The notes under the pieces: generated by a model
The model's input: only the letters and a program-made list of their open reading frames with translations
Told to the model about the DNA's origin: nothing
Databases searched by the model: none
Shown: positions 1 through 9,239 of the stretch, piece after piece
Layout of the letters: every line of letters starts with the position of its first letter
Numbering within the stretch: the first letter of the stretch is position 1
Made by a program: the position numbers and the translations under genes
Source of the DNA: Allomesorhizobium sp043769475
GTDB lineage: Bacteria; Pseudomonadota; Alphaproteobacteria; Rhizobiales; Rhizobiaceae
Direction: 5' to 3'
Assembly: GCF_043769475.1 (NCBI RefSeq)
Contig: NZ_CP171729.1
Coordinates: 1,798,001-1,862,000, forward strand
DNA: 64,000 bases

Positions 1-1
1 T

Positions 2-649
2 ATCGGCCTTTTTGTCGCCAAGACCATCGAGCAGCGCCAGAACCGCTCGAAGGTGAAGATGATCGAGCACGGCCGCGAACGCGCCGTGGCGATAGCCGAC
101 GCGCTGCGCCGGACCGTCGTGCTCAACGGCAGCGCGCTCGACCAGAAGCTGTTGCTCGAAGCCGACATTCAGGAAGCCGACCTGATGATCGCGCTGACCA
201 ACAACGATCAGGTCAACATCCTGTCCAGCGTCATGGCCAAGCGGCTCGGCTGCAAGTCCAACCTGGCGCTGATCAACAACCCGACCTATCTCGACATCAC
301 CAAATCCGTCGGCATCGACGCCACGGTCAATCCCGGCACGGTCACGGTCTCGCGCATCCTGCAGCATGTGAGGCGAGGGCGCATCCGCGCCGTCCACTCG
401 ATCCAGCGCGGCGCGGCCGAGATAATCGAGGCCGAAGCGCTGGAAACGTCGCCGCTGGTGGGGCCGTTCCTGCGCGAACTCGATTTGCCGGACGGCATGC
501 GCATCGGCGCCATCTACCGCGATGGCGAGGTGATCAAGCCTAGCGGCTCGCTGCGCATCAAGCCGAAGGACCGGGTGGTCATCTTCGCGCTCGCCCATGC
601 CGTCAAGCAGGTGGAGCAGATGTTCCGCGTCAGCCTCGAATTCTTTTGA
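2..649 (+). CDS. trkA: Trk potassium transporter NAD-binding subunit TrkA (3' part)
   Basis: This is the C-terminal half of TrkA, the peripheral cytoplasmic subunit that binds NAD(H) and gates the TrkH/TrkG potassium channel. The frame is open from the window edge, so the start lies upstream; about 215 of roughly 458 residues are present. What remains is the second Rossmann-type RCK_N domain (segments such as ADLMIALTNNDQVNILSS) followed by an RCK_C domain near the end (DGEVIKPSGSLRIKPKDRVV). In rhizobia trkA sits downstream of ntrX and upstream of hfq-hflX, which fits the genes that follow. Family assignment is firm; the 5' part cannot be judged. Confidence 0.93.
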   Translation: MGLFVAKTIEQRQNRSKVKMIEHGRERAVAIADALRRTVVLNGSALDQKLLLEADIQEADLMIALTNNDQVNILSSVMAKRLGCKSNLALINNPTYLDITKSVGIDATVNPGTVTVSRILQHVRRGRIRAVHSIQRGAAEIIEAEALETSPLVGPFLRELDLPDGMRIGAIYRDGEVIKPSGSLRIKPKDRVVIFALAHAVKQVEQMFRVSLEFF

Positions 650-674
650 GCGGCCCCTCAGAAATCAGGACATC

Positions 675-1435
675 ATGCAACTCCAGCTCATTCGGAATGC
701 GACGCTCAAGCTTGCCTATGGCGGTGCGACAATCCTCGTCGATCCGTATTTCGCGCCGAAGCACAGCCTGCCTTCCTTTACCGGCCGCTCGCAAAATCCG
801 ATGGTGGACCTGCCGGTGGCGGTCGAGGAGATCCTCGACGGCGTGGAACTGGTCATCGTCTCGCATCTCCACACGGATCATTTCGATGCCGTCGCGAAGG
901 AAACAATACCCAAGCACTGGCCGCTGATCTGCCAGCCCGGCGACGAGGCCACCATCCGCGAGGCCGGCTTCACCGACGTGACGCCACTTGGCGACGAACT
1001 TATCTGGCGCGGCATCAGGATCACCCGGCGCGAGGGCAATCACGGCACAGGCGCCGTGCTTGACAAGATGGGGCCAGTGATGGGCTTCACGCTGGAGGCG
1101 GGGGAGAACCGTCGGTCTACTGGGCCGGCGACACGGTGCTCTACCCGCCGGTGCTCGAAACCATCGAGGCTTTCGAGCCGGATGTGATCGTGACCCACTC
1201 ATGCGGCGCGTTGTGGGACGATACGCTGATCGTCATGGATGCGGAGCAGACGGTCGCGACGGCAAAGGCCGCGCCGCGGGCGACGGTGATTGCCACCCAC
1301 ATGGAGGCGCTCGACCATTCCACCGTGGGCCGGGACGCGCTCCGGGCTCATGCTGCCTCACACGGACTGTCGCCCGAACGATTGCTCGTGCCGGCCGACG
1401 GCGAGCTTCTGACATTGCCGGCCGCTGCCCGCTAA
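675..1435 (+). pseudogene. Metallo-beta-lactamase-fold hydrolase, frameshifted
   Basis: The first frame begins MQLQLIRNATLKLAYGG at 675 and carries the metal-binding motif SHLHTDHFD, typical of MBL-fold metal-dependent hydrolases. Around 1100-1104 the reading frame breaks and continues in another frame as YWAGDTVLYPPVLETIEAF to the stop at 1435. Adding one G to the five-G run at 1100-1104 restores a continuous protein of about 253 residues (LEAGGEPSVYWAGDTV across the join). Substrate is unknown. It lies between trkA and the aminotransferase gene. Either a homopolymer error in the assembly or a recent inactivating mutation; the sequence on both sides is otherwise intact, so decay is not advanced. 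Confidence 0.8.
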
Positions 1436-1478
1436 GCAGCGAGCCACCAGGAAACATTATCGGGGACAGGACCAAAAC

Positions 1479-2339
1479 ATGCCGCGCATTGCCTATGTCA
1501 ACGGACGCTACGTCGCTCACGCCGAAGCCAGCGTGCATATCGAGGATCGCGGCTATCAGTTCGCCGATGGCGTCTATGAGGTTTGCGAGGTCGCACGCGG
1601 CTACATCGTCGACATGAAGCGGCATCTCGACCGTCTGGATCGCTCGCTGCGGGAACTGTCGATCGCCTGGCCGATGAACCGCGCTGCGATGGAAATCGTC
1701 ATAGTGGAGGTGATCCGCCGCAACCGCGTGAAGAATGGACTGGTCTATCTGCAGGTGACGCGCGGCGTGGCGAGCCGCGACTTCCTTTTCCCGGCCGACA
1801 CAAAGCCATCGGTGGTGGTGACGGCCAGAAAAGTCGATCCGGCCGCGGCGGCAAAACGCGTCGAAAACGGCATCAAAGTTATCACCGTGCCCGAGAATCG
1901 CTGGGATCGCGTCGATATCAAGTCCGTCGGGCTGCTGCCCAATGTGCTGGCGAAACAGAAGGCCAGCGAGGCAGGCGCGCAGGAAGCCTGGTTCATCGAT
2001 GCGGATGGAACCGTCAAGGAAGGCGGATCCTCCAACGCCTGGATCGTCACCCGGGATGGCGCACTCGTCACCCGGCCCGCCGAGCACGGCATCCTGAGAG
2101 GCATCACCCGCACGACTTTGCTCGACGTGGCGGCAAAGCTAGGCCTGAGGGTCGAGGAACGCGGCTTCACCGTGGCCGAGGCCAAGGCGGCGCGCGAGGC
2201 CTTCATCAGTTCGGCGACCACGATCGCAATGCCCGTCGTCGCCATAGACGGCGACCCGGTCGCAAACGGGCATCCCGGATCGGTGGTGCTTTCCTTGCGG
2301 CAGGCCTTTTTTGACATTGCGGAAAAAAGGCCGGCCTGA
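1479..2339 (+). CDS. dat: D-amino acid (D-alanine) aminotransferase, class IV
   Basis: PLP-dependent fold-type IV aminotransferase of 286 residues. By family it interconverts D-alanine/2-oxoglutarate and pyruvate/D-glutamate, feeding peptidoglycan precursors. The N-terminus MPRIAYVNGRYV, the HIEDRGYQFADGVYEV segment and a lysine near residue 148 (DIKSVG), in the position of the Schiff-base lysine, match D-amino acid aminotransferases; KEGGSSNAWIV near residue 185 is the cofactor-phosphate region. The ATG at 1479 follows GGGGACAGG. Branched-chain aminotransferase or aminodeoxychorismate lyase are close relatives, but the DRGYQFADGVYE signature favours Dat. It lies between trkA and hfq, as in other rhizobia. 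Confidence 0.85.
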   Translation: MPRIAYVNGRYVAHAEASVHIEDRGYQFADGVYEVCEVARGYIVDMKRHLDRLDRSLRELSIAWPMNRAAMEIVIVEVIRRNRVKNGLVYLQVTRGVASRDFLFPADTKPSVVVTARKVDPAAAAKRVENGIKVITVPENRWDRVDIKSVGLLPNVLAKQKASEAGAQEAWFIDADGTVKEGGSSNAWIVTRDGALVTRPAEHGILRGITRTTLLDVAAKLGLRVEERGFTVAEAKAAREAFISSATTIAMPVVAIDGDPVANGHPGSVVLSLRQAFFDIAEKRPA

Positions 2340-2475
2340 TAACCGCATTATGGAAATAGACATCCCGTTCCGCCCGTCGCATCTTGCGGCGGGGGCATGG
2401 GTTGCGCGCTTGACATGAGCCGATAAATTTGGCGCACTGGTTCGCAATCGAGGGGATCGGCGAAAGATAAAAACA

Positions 2476-2724
2476 ATGGCGGAACGTACGCAAAATCTTC
2501 AGGACCTTTTCCTGAATTCAGTTCGCAAGAGCAAAAACCCACTTACAATCTTTCTCATCAACGGCGTGAAACTGACGGGTGTCGTGACTTCGTTCGACAA
2601 TTTCTGCGTATTGCTGCGCCGTGATGGTCACTCCCAGCTCGTCTACAAGCACGCGATTTCCACCATCATGCCGAGCCAGCCGGTTCAGATGTTCGATGGT
2701 GAGGAAAACGGCCAGGGCGCCTGA
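2476..2724 (+). CDS. hfq: RNA chaperone Hfq
   Basis: Hfq is a hexameric Sm-like RNA chaperone that pairs small RNAs with mRNAs. The 82-residue product has the Sm1 motif (LTIFLINGVKLTGVVTSFD) and the Sm2 motif with YKHAIST, the hallmark of bacterial Hfq, plus a short C-terminal tail as usual in alphaproteobacteria. A TTGACA at 2410-2415 could be a -35 element, though no good -10 is visible. The stop codon directly abuts the start of hflX in the same frame. The window also holds a cluster of anti-SD-type small RNAs (33.6-33.95 kb), a class reported to depend on Hfq in other alphaproteobacteria. Confidence 0.97.
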   Translation: MAERTQNLQDLFLNSVRKSKNPLTIFLINGVKLTGVVTSFDNFCVLLRRDGHSQLVYKHAISTIMPSQPVQMFDGEENGQGA

Positions 2725-4119
2725 TTGGCTCAAGGCAAGCGCGCGGGCGACGGGGCACGCAAGGGCAGGGGTGGCGCGGCTAACGTTGGCCGCGACGAGC
2801 TGACGCGCGCCGTCGTCATCGTACCTCTGCTCGGCCGCAGTCCGCGCACCGATGAGGATACGGGGCGACCTCGGCTCAACCGCTCGCCCGAAGCGCGCCT
2901 CGACGAAGCCGTCGGTCTTGCCCAGGCGATCGACCTCGATATCGTCCACAAGGCAATCGTTGCGCTCAACGATCCGCGTCCCGCGACATTGTTCGGAAGC
3001 GGCAAGGTCGAGGAGATCGCCGAGATCATCAAATCGGGCGGCGCCGAACTGCTGATCGTCGACCATCCCCTGACCCCGGTGCAGCAGCGCAACCTGGAAA
3101 AGGCGACCGACGCCAAGGTGCTGGACCGCACCGGGCTGATCCTCGAGATTTTCGGCGAGCGCGCCCGCACCAAGGAAGGCACGCTGCAGGTCGACCTGGC
3201 GCATCTGAACTACCAAAAGGGTCGCCTGGTGCGAAGCTGGACCCACCTCGAGCGCCAGCGCGGCGGGGCGGGCTTCCTCGGCGGTCCCGGCGAAACCCAG
3301 ATCGAATCCGACCGTCGGGCGCTGCAGGAAAAGATCATCAAGCTGAAGCGCGAACTGGAGACGGTGCGGCGCACCCGCGACCTGCACCGCGCCAAGCGCA
3401 AGAAGGTGCCGTTCCCGGTCGTCGCCATCGTCGGCTACACAAATGCCGGAAAATCGACGCTGTTCAACCGGCTGACCGGAGCAGGGGTGCTGGCCGAGGA
3501 CATGCTGTTCGCCACGCTCGACCCGACGCTGCGCCGGGTGCGGCTGCCGCACGGCACGCCGGTGATCCTGTCGGACACAGTCGGCTTCATCTCCGATCTG
3601 CCCACGCATCTGATCGCGGCCTTCCGTGCGACGCTGGAGGAAGTAGTCGAGGCCGACCTGATCATCCATCTGCGTGATATTTCCGACCCGGACACCGCCG
3701 CTCAGGCCGAGGACGTCGAGCGCATACTGGTCGACCTCGGTGTCGACGCCTCGGACGAAAAGCGGATCATCGAGGTCTGGAACAAGATCGACCGCCTCGA
3801 CGAGGGCAATCGCGAGCGGCTGCTAGCCGATGGAGCGGGAAGCGGAAAGGCATCTCCCCCTGTCGCCATTTCGGCGATCACGGGCGAAGGAATAGACGCC
3901 CTTGCGGCGGTCATCGAAGAGCGGCTTTCGGGAGAGCTGGAGCCGGTGACCGTGACACTGACAGCCGACCAGATGGGCCTAACCGACTGGCTTTACCGAA
4001 ACGGCGACGTCGTCGCCCGGACCGACAATGAGGACGGCAGCGTATCCATCTCAATGAAGGCGACAGCCGCCGCGCGGGAAGAGATCGAAAGCAGATTAAG
4101 ACGCGATAACAAAGGGTAG
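2725..4119 (+). CDS. hflX: GTPase HflX
   Basis: Ribosome-associated Obg-HflX superfamily GTPase that splits stalled or hibernating 70S ribosomes. About 464 residues: N-terminal HflX domain with the glycine-rich LFGSGKVEEI and GGAGFLGGPGETQIE segments, a P-loop GYTNAGKST near residues 237-245, DTVGF (G3) and NKID (G4). The only start compatible with full length is a TTG at 2725, immediately after the hfq TGA and in the same frame, so translation is probably by re-initiation after hfq. The first 25 residues are basic and low-complexity, and no ATG or GTG is available before the conserved domain begins. Confidence 0.95.
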   Translation: MAQGKRAGDGARKGRGGAANVGRDELTRAVVIVPLLGRSPRTDEDTGRPRLNRSPEARLDEAVGLAQAIDLDIVHKAIVALNDPRPATLFGSGKVEEIAEIIKSGGAELLIVDHPLTPVQQRNLEKATDAKVLDRTGLILEIFGERARTKEGTLQVDLAHLNYQKGRLVRSWTHLERQRGGAGFLGGPGETQIESDRRALQEKIIKLKRELETVRRTRDLHRAKRKKVPFPVVAIVGYTNAGKSTLFNRLTGAGVLAEDMLFATLDPTLRRVRLPHGTPVILSDTVGFISDLPTHLIAAFRATLEEVVEADLIIHLRDISDPDTAAQAEDVERILVDLGVDASDEKRIIEVWNKIDRLDEGNRERLLADGAGSGKASPPVAISAITGEGIDALAAVIEERLSGELEPVTVTLTADQMGLTDWLYRNGDVVARTDNEDGSVSISMKATAAAREEIESRLRRDNKG

Positions 4120-4125
4120 GGCGCG

Positions 4126-4950
4126 TTACTTAACGCCTTTTGCCTGCTGCCAGAGCGCTTCCATCTCGTCTAGAGTGGCCTCATCCAGCGTGCGGCCAGC
4201 GGCCTCGAGAGCGCGCTCGACGTGATGAAAGCGTGTCCGGAACTTCTCGTTCGTGCCGGCAAGCGCGGCCTCCGAATCGATCTTCAGATGCCTGCCGAAA
4301 TTGACCAGCGCAAAGAGAAGGTCGCCGAATTCGTCCTTGATCTCGGCTTCGCCGGCTGTGCCCATTGCTTCACGGAGTTCGGCGATTTCTTCCTCGATCT
4401 TGTCCAGGATCGGTTCGGCCTCGCTCCAGTCGAAGCCTACGCGCGCGGCTTTCTCCTGGAGTTTCAACGCCCGTGTCAGCGCCGGAAAGGCTACCGGGAC
4501 ACTGTCGAGAAAACCCTTGCCGTGATCCTCGGCGTCGAGCCCGCGCTCCACCCGCTCGGCCCGCCTGCCGGCTTTTTCCTCGGCTTTGATCTTTTCCCAT
4601 ACGCCCTTGGCCATGCCGGCGCTGCGCGCTGTCTCATCGCCGAACACATGCGGATGCCGCCGTATCATCTTGGTCGTGACGGCGTTCACCACATCGCCGA
4701 AGGAGAAGACGCCGGCTTCCTCCGCCATGCGCGCGTGATAGACGACCTGCAGCAGGAGATCGCCAAGTTCGTCGCGAAGATCGTCCATGTCGCCGCGCTG
4801 GATGGCGTCGGCGACCTCGTAGGCTTCCTCGATCGTGTAGGGCGCGATGGTCTCGAAGGACTGCTCGACGTCCCAGGGGCAGCCGGTGACCGGCGCGCGT
4901 AGCGCCGCCATGATTTCGATCAGCCGTGAAATGTCTCTGGATGGTCGCAT
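4126..4950 (-). CDS. mazG: Nucleoside triphosphate pyrophosphohydrolase MazG
   Basis: All-alpha NTP pyrophosphohydrolase that hydrolyses NTPs/dNTPs to NMP and pyrophosphate. The 274 residues contain two MazG repeats; the first has EEAYEVADAI and DLRDELGDLLLQ, the E..E and E..D metal ligands, and the second has EEEIAELREAM and IKDEFGDLLFAL. The N-terminal GCPWDVEQSFETIAPYTIEEAYE block is characteristic. Length is close to E. coli MazG (263). The gene converges on hflX with a 6-bp gap; hfq-hflX-mazG neighbourhood is typical of rhizobia. Confidence 0.94.
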   Translation of the reverse strand: MRPSRDISRLIEIMAALRAPVTGCPWDVEQSFETIAPYTIEEAYEVADAIQRGDMDDLRDELGDLLLQVVYHARMAEEAGVFSFGDVVNAVTTKMIRRHPHVFGDETARSAGMAKGVWEKIKAEEKAGRRAERVERGLDAEDHGKGFLDSVPVAFPALTRALKLQEKAARVGFDWSEAEPILDKIEEEIAELREAMGTAGEAEIKDEFGDLLFALVNFGRHLKIDSEAALAGTNEKFRTRFHHVERALEAAGRTLDEATLDEMEALWQQAKGVK

Positions 4951-5080
4951 GGCGCGACGCTACCGCGACGCGGGGCGGGCGCACAATGGCGTTGCCCGGC
5001 TCAGGTGGTTTTCCACACAGTTTGCGTACGACGATGCGCCTCAATGAAAGTCGCATAAGATATATTATGGAACTTTTGCA

Positions 5081-5380
5081 TTGACGACGCTGTCGGGTCG
5101 CGGGCTTACCGCTTCGAGTTTCAGGCTCATCCAGAACGCTCTAGACGGCGGTCGGAATGAAGCTTGTGCAGTGGAAATCCTCAACAGGATTCGCGGGAAC
5201 ATTGAACGCTCCATGGATTTCGCTCTTGGCATCAGGATCGAAACCACCCGTACGCGGTTGAAGGTGATTCTTCAGAAGACCGGCACTTCGAGACAGAGCC
5301 AACTCATGCTGCTGCTTTCCCGGTTGAACTGGCAATCACGTGCCTTCGCCCCGGAATGCCGGCTGTCCGAGACGCCTTGA
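5081..5380 (+). pseudogene. Remnant of a LuxR-type helix-turn-helix regulator
   Basis: The reading frame from 5081 has no ATG start and no good ribosome site. Its C-terminal half, RTRLKVILQKTGTSRQSQLM, matches the end of the LuxR-type HTH found in rhizobial regulators (consensus-like TVRTHLKxIFxKTGTxRQxELV). Further upstream LTASSFRLIQ resembles the LTPAEARV that normally opens the domain, but the spacing between the two parts is too long. I read this as a decayed LuxR-family regulator or its last fragment. It lies between mazG and a secreted protein gene; the rest of 4951-5393 contains nothing else recognisable. Confidence 0.5.
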
Positions 5381-5393
5381 AATCGCCGCCCAT

Positions 5394-6380
5394 ATGGGCT
5401 TCAAGAGCAATATGATCGAGGGGATTTTCCGGTTTCTTGCGCTGACCATGAGCGTTGCCGCGTTGACGGCTGCGCCCGCATTCGTTTCGGCGCAGGAATT
5501 TGGCGAACAGATCCCGAATCTCAAGCTGCCCACCATCACGAATTTTGCCCCTCCCCAGGGCGAAGCTCCGCTCGCGCAGGGCTCTGGCGGCGAGATAACT
5601 CTTGCGGCGCAACTGACTGAGGGCGGCGCCGAAATAACGCGCGGGCTGGTCTGGCGTGTTTTCAAGCCGGAACCCGGGCCGGAAGGCAAACTGCCACTGG
5701 TCGCCTCATCGCAAGGCGGTACGGGCGTCTTCCATCTGGACCCTGGTAGTTATCTCGTCCATGCAGCTTTTGGCCGCGCCGGAGCCACAAAGCGTATCAC
5801 TGTCGGCCGCGAGGCGAAGCGTGAAAGTTTCGTCCTGGACGCAGGCGGATTGGAACTTGACGCCGTCCTTGCCGGCGGTGTGCGCATTCCGCCGGATAAG
5901 CTGCGCTTTTCCATCTATGCGGCGGAGGCCGAGGCGGACGGAGACAGAGCGCTGATCCTTCCCGATGTCAGTCCAAACACCGTGATTCGACTGAATTCGG
6001 GCATCTATCACGTCGTCTCGACCTACGGCACGGTCAACGCCGTCATCCGTTCAGACATACGGGTCGAGGCCGGCAAGCTCACAGAGGCGACCGTCGAGCA
6101 CCGGGCCGCCGAGTTGACGTTGAAGCTGGTGCGCGAGCCAGGAGGCGAAGCGATCGCCGACACGTCTTGGTCCGTACTCACCAATTCAGGCGATCCGGTC
6201 CGGGAAAGCGTGGGCGCGTTCGCCTCGATGGTGCTGGCCGAAGGCGACTATACAATCGTCGCCAAGAACCGCGACCGCATCTATCAGCGCGAGTTCACAG
6301 TGGTCGGCGGGCGCAACCAGGAAGTCGAGGTTGTGGCGACCGAAGCCGCGGCCGCGCGCGCCACGGAAGATGTCGAATAG
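5394..6380 (+). CDS. Secreted protein of unknown function
   Basis: About 328 residues from the ATG at 5394; a second ATG at 5412 gives the more standard signal peptide (MIEGIFRFLALTMSVAAL, cleavage likely after FVSA before QEF). The mature part is rich in beta-strand-like, Ig/carboxypeptidase-regulatory-like segments repeated two or three times (GTGVFHLDPGSYLVHAAFG, NTVIRLNSGIYHVVSTYG, MVLAEGDYTIVAKNRDRIY), each ending in a Y-x-V pattern, suggesting tandem beta-sandwich modules exported to the periplasm. No catalytic motif seen. It converges on thrS. Function not recognised. Confidence 0.75.
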   Translation: MGFKSNMIEGIFRFLALTMSVAALTAAPAFVSAQEFGEQIPNLKLPTITNFAPPQGEAPLAQGSGGEITLAAQLTEGGAEITRGLVWRVFKPEPGPEGKLPLVASSQGGTGVFHLDPGSYLVHAAFGRAGATKRITVGREAKRESFVLDAGGLELDAVLAGGVRIPPDKLRFSIYAAEAEADGDRALILPDVSPNTVIRLNSGIYHVVSTYGTVNAVIRSDIRVEAGKLTEATVEHRAAELTLKLVREPGGEAIADTSWSVLTNSGDPVRESVGAFASMVLAEGDYTIVAKNRDRIYQREFTVVGGRNQEVEVVATEAAAARATEDVE

Positions 6381-6389
6381 AACAAGGCA

Positions 6390-6408
6390 GGGGCAGCCAG
6401 GCTGCCCC
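6390..6408. terminator. GC-rich hairpin between converging genes
   Basis: A perfect 8-bp stem, GGGGCAGC (6390-6397) with GCTGCCCC (6401-6408) and a 3-nt loop, sits between the secreted-protein stop and the thrS stop. No T-run follows on either strand, so intrinsic termination is uncertain. Confidence 0.3.
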
Positions 6409-6427
6409 GCTCCTGCACCCTCCGGGT

Positions 6428-8415
6428 TCAAGCGTCCTGCATGCGCCTGAGATCAGGCGCGACCGCCTCTTGGGAGAGGCTTGCGACAGCATCGCCCAGG
6501 GACATCGAATGCTGGTCGCGCGAGCCTAGCCGGCGGATGTTGACGGTCCCCTCCTCCGCCTCGCGCTTGCCGCAGACGAGAATGACCGGAACTTTGGCCA
6601 GCGAATGTTCGCGAACCTTGTAGTTGATCTTCTCATTGCGAAGGTCGGCCTCGGCTGACAGCCCTGCCTTTTTCAAACGGGCAACGACTGACGCTGCATA
6701 ATCGTCTGCATCCGAAGTGATCGTGGCGACGACGATCTGCAGCGGCGCGAACCATAGCGGCATATGGCCGGCGTGACCCTCGATCAGTATGCCGAGGAAG
6801 CGCTCCAGCGAGCCGCAGATGGCGCGGTGGATCATCACCGGTTGCTTCTTTTCCGAATCCGAGCCGATGTAGAAGGCGCCGAAACGCTCCGGCAGGTTGA
6901 AGTCGACCTGGGTCGTCCCGCACTGCCATTCACGGCCGATAGCATCCCTCAGCGTGTACTCGAATTTTGGCCCATAAAAGGTGCCCTCGCCTTCGTTAAT
7001 CCCGGTTTTGATGCGGTTGTCCTCGCGCGCCATGCGGGCGAGCGCACGCTTGAGGATATCCTCCGCGTGATCCCACATAGCGTCCGTTCCGACGCGCTTT
7101 TCCGGCCGCGTGGCGAGTTTCACCACCACCTCATCGAAGCCGAAATCCTTGTAGACCGACATCATCAGGTCGTTGATCTTGAGGATCTCCGCCTCGAGCT
7201 GCTCCTCGGTGCAGAAAATATGAGCGTCGTCCTGCGTGAAAGCGCGCACGCGCATCAGCCCGTGCAGCGCACCCGACGGTTCATAGCGATGCACGTTGCC
7301 GAATTCGGCAAGTCTAATCGGCAGATCGCGGTAGGACTTCAAGCCATGCTTGAAGATCTGGACGTGGCCGGGGCAGTTCATGGGCTTCAGCGCGAACACC
7401 CGCTGGTCCGCTTCCTGGTCGTCCGGGTGCATGAAGGCATGCGCGGATTTCACCGCGAACATGTTCTCCTGATACCAGCCCCAGTGACCCGAAGTTTCCC
7501 ACAAGGATTTGTCGAGCACCTGGGGAGCGTTGACCTCCTCATAGTCGTCGCCCAGGCGACGCCGCATATAGGAAATCAGGTTCTGGAACATCTTCCAGCC
7601 CTTGGAATGCCAGAACACGACGCCCGGCCCCTCTTCCTGGAAATGGAACAGGTCCATCTCGCGGCCGAGCCTGCGGTGGTCGCGCTTTTCCGCCTCCTCC
7701 AGCATGGTCAGGTAAGCGTCTAGCTGCGCCTGGTCGGCCCATGCCGTGCCGTAGATGCGCGTCAGCATCGGATTGTTGGAATCGCCGCGCCAATAGGCGC
7801 CGGCGACCTTCATCAGCTTGAACGCGCTGCCGACCTGGCCGGTCGAAGCCATATGCGGTCCGCGGCAAAGATCGAACCAATCGCCCTGGAAGTATATCTT
7901 GAGATCCTGGTCCTCGGGGATCGCGTCGATCAGTTCGACCTTGTAGGCCTCGCCCTTGTCGCGAAAGATTTTTTCGCCTTTTCGCGCGACCACACTTGCT
8001 TGCTGAACGGTTTGTTGCGGCCGATGATCTCGCGCATCTTTTTCTCGATCGAGGGAAAATCCTCGGGCGTGAACGGCTCGTTGCGCGCAAAATCGTAGTA
8101 GAAGCCGTTATCGATCACCGGGCCGATCGTCACCTGGGTGCCGGGCCACAATTCCTGCACGGCTTCCGCAAGCACATGCGCCGCGTCGTGGCGAATGAGT
8201 TCCAGCGCGCGCGGGTCGTCGCGAGTGACGATTTCGACTGTCCCGGAGCGCCCCAGAGGATCCGACAAGTCGCGCAAGACGCCGTCGATCGTGTAGGCGA
8301 CCGCCTTCTTGGCCAAGGACTTCGAGATCGACTCAGCAACGGCGGCGCCGGTCATCGCCGCGCCGTAGTCGCGGACGGAACCATCGGGAAATGTCAGGGA
8401 AACGGGATTCGACAA
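6428..8415 (-). pseudogene. thrS: Threonyl-tRNA synthetase, single-base frameshift
   Basis: ThrRS charges tRNA-Thr and edits mis-charged serine. The N-terminal part (TGS domain MSNPVSLTFPDGSVRDYG and second domain with RHDAAHVLAEAV) runs from a TTG at 8415, preceded by GGAGA; the rest (editing end, class II catalytic core with MNCPGHVQIFKHG, anticodon-binding domain) continues in another frame to 6428. The frames meet at a six-T run (7969-7974 on the plus strand); one extra A on the coding strand gives EKAKKIFRDKGEAYKV and a full product of about 660 residues. ThrRS is normally essential and both halves are perfectly conserved, so an assembly error is the likeliest cause. Confidence 0.93.
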
Positions 8416-8538
8416 GGCAGTTCTCCATCTATCCAGTCCCGCAAACGAGCGCGGGTGGTGATGCCGGATGCGTCCGGCGGCGAGCGGTGTTTCTAGTGGA
8501 TGTTTTTTTCGGCGTAAAGATTGCCGCGTTGAGAAAGC

Positions 8539-8871
8539 TCAGCGGCTGGCTGACTTTCCAATGCGCCAATACCGCCACGGCTTGAACCAGCGATAGCGGT
8601 CCGCCAGCGTTTCGGGCACGCGATCGATGCCGTGCGTGCCGCCCGGTCCGCAGCGGATGACGCGGAACAGCCCCATCCACCCCCCGGCCCACAGCCCGTG
8701 GCGGGCAATCGCCTCATGGGCGTATTCCGAACAGGTGGGAAGGTGGCGGCACGAATTGCCGACGAAGCCGGACAGCGTGAGTTGGTAGAGCCGGACCAGC
8801 GACGTTCCGAGCACACGGCCCGGCGTCTTGCGCCAGGGACCGGGCCAGTTGCGAGTGGAAACAGCGGTCAA
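8539..8871 (-). CDS. yidD: Membrane protein insertion efficiency factor YidD
   Basis: Small membrane-associated protein that assists YidC in inserting inner-membrane proteins. 110 residues with the signature LVRLYQLTLSGFVGNSCRHLPTCSEYAHEAI split here across the conserved cysteines (NSCRHLPTC) and the GLFRVIRCGP segment. The start is a TTG at 8871 that overlaps the hepT stop (TTGA), so it may be translationally coupled to the toxin-antitoxin pair upstream; a GTG 20 codons in is an alternative. Confidence 0.9.
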   Translation of the reverse strand: MTAVSTRNWPGPWRKTPGRVLGTSLVRLYQLTLSGFVGNSCRHLPTCSEYAHEAIARHGLWAGGWMGLFRVIRCGPGGTHGIDRVPETLADRYRWFKPWRYWRIGKSASR

Positions 8872-9239
8872 TGCGCCCTGCCCGAATTGGCCAAGATCAA
8901 TCGCGCTTCCTCCATCATCGGCGGAACGAAATTCTGGACCGTAGTCCTCAGTATACCGAGATCAATGGTGGAATAGCCATGTGTCAGCTGATTGCGCATG
9001 GCATATGCCTGTTTGAGTGGCAGTTGCGGATAGCGGATTTCGAAGTCCTCGCTTAGCCGCATTATTCTGGCCGATGCCTCACCCAGAATTTCGACGCATT
9101 TCCAGACAGCGAGATGAGTGATCTCGTCGCGTGCGAACTGCTCGTAGGTCATGTTCTTGATGAAACCTGGAATACGGTCTCCCCACTGAACGATGTGGCG
9201 ACAATATTCGAGGAACTGTTGTTCAACGTCCTTTTTCAC
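8868..9239 (-). CDS. hepT: HepT-like ribonuclease toxin (DUF86)
   Basis: HEPN-domain protein of the MNT-HEPN type VII toxin-antitoxin class; HepT cleaves RNA and is silenced by AMPylation by MntA. 123 residues, all-helical, with the catalytic R-x(4-6)-H motif as RNQLTHGY near residue 83. Starts at a GTG at 9239 whose sequence overlaps the mntA stop (GTGA), a coupling typical for the pair. The stop overlaps the yidD start. Function by family is toxin; which partner is toxic differs between published systems. Confidence 0.85.
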   Translation of the reverse strand: MKKDVEQQFLEYCRHIVQWGDRIPGFIKNMTYEQFARDEITHLAVWKCVEILGEASARIMRLSEDFEIRYPQLPLKQAYAMRNQLTHGYSTIDLGILRTTVQNFVPPMMEEARLILANSGRAH

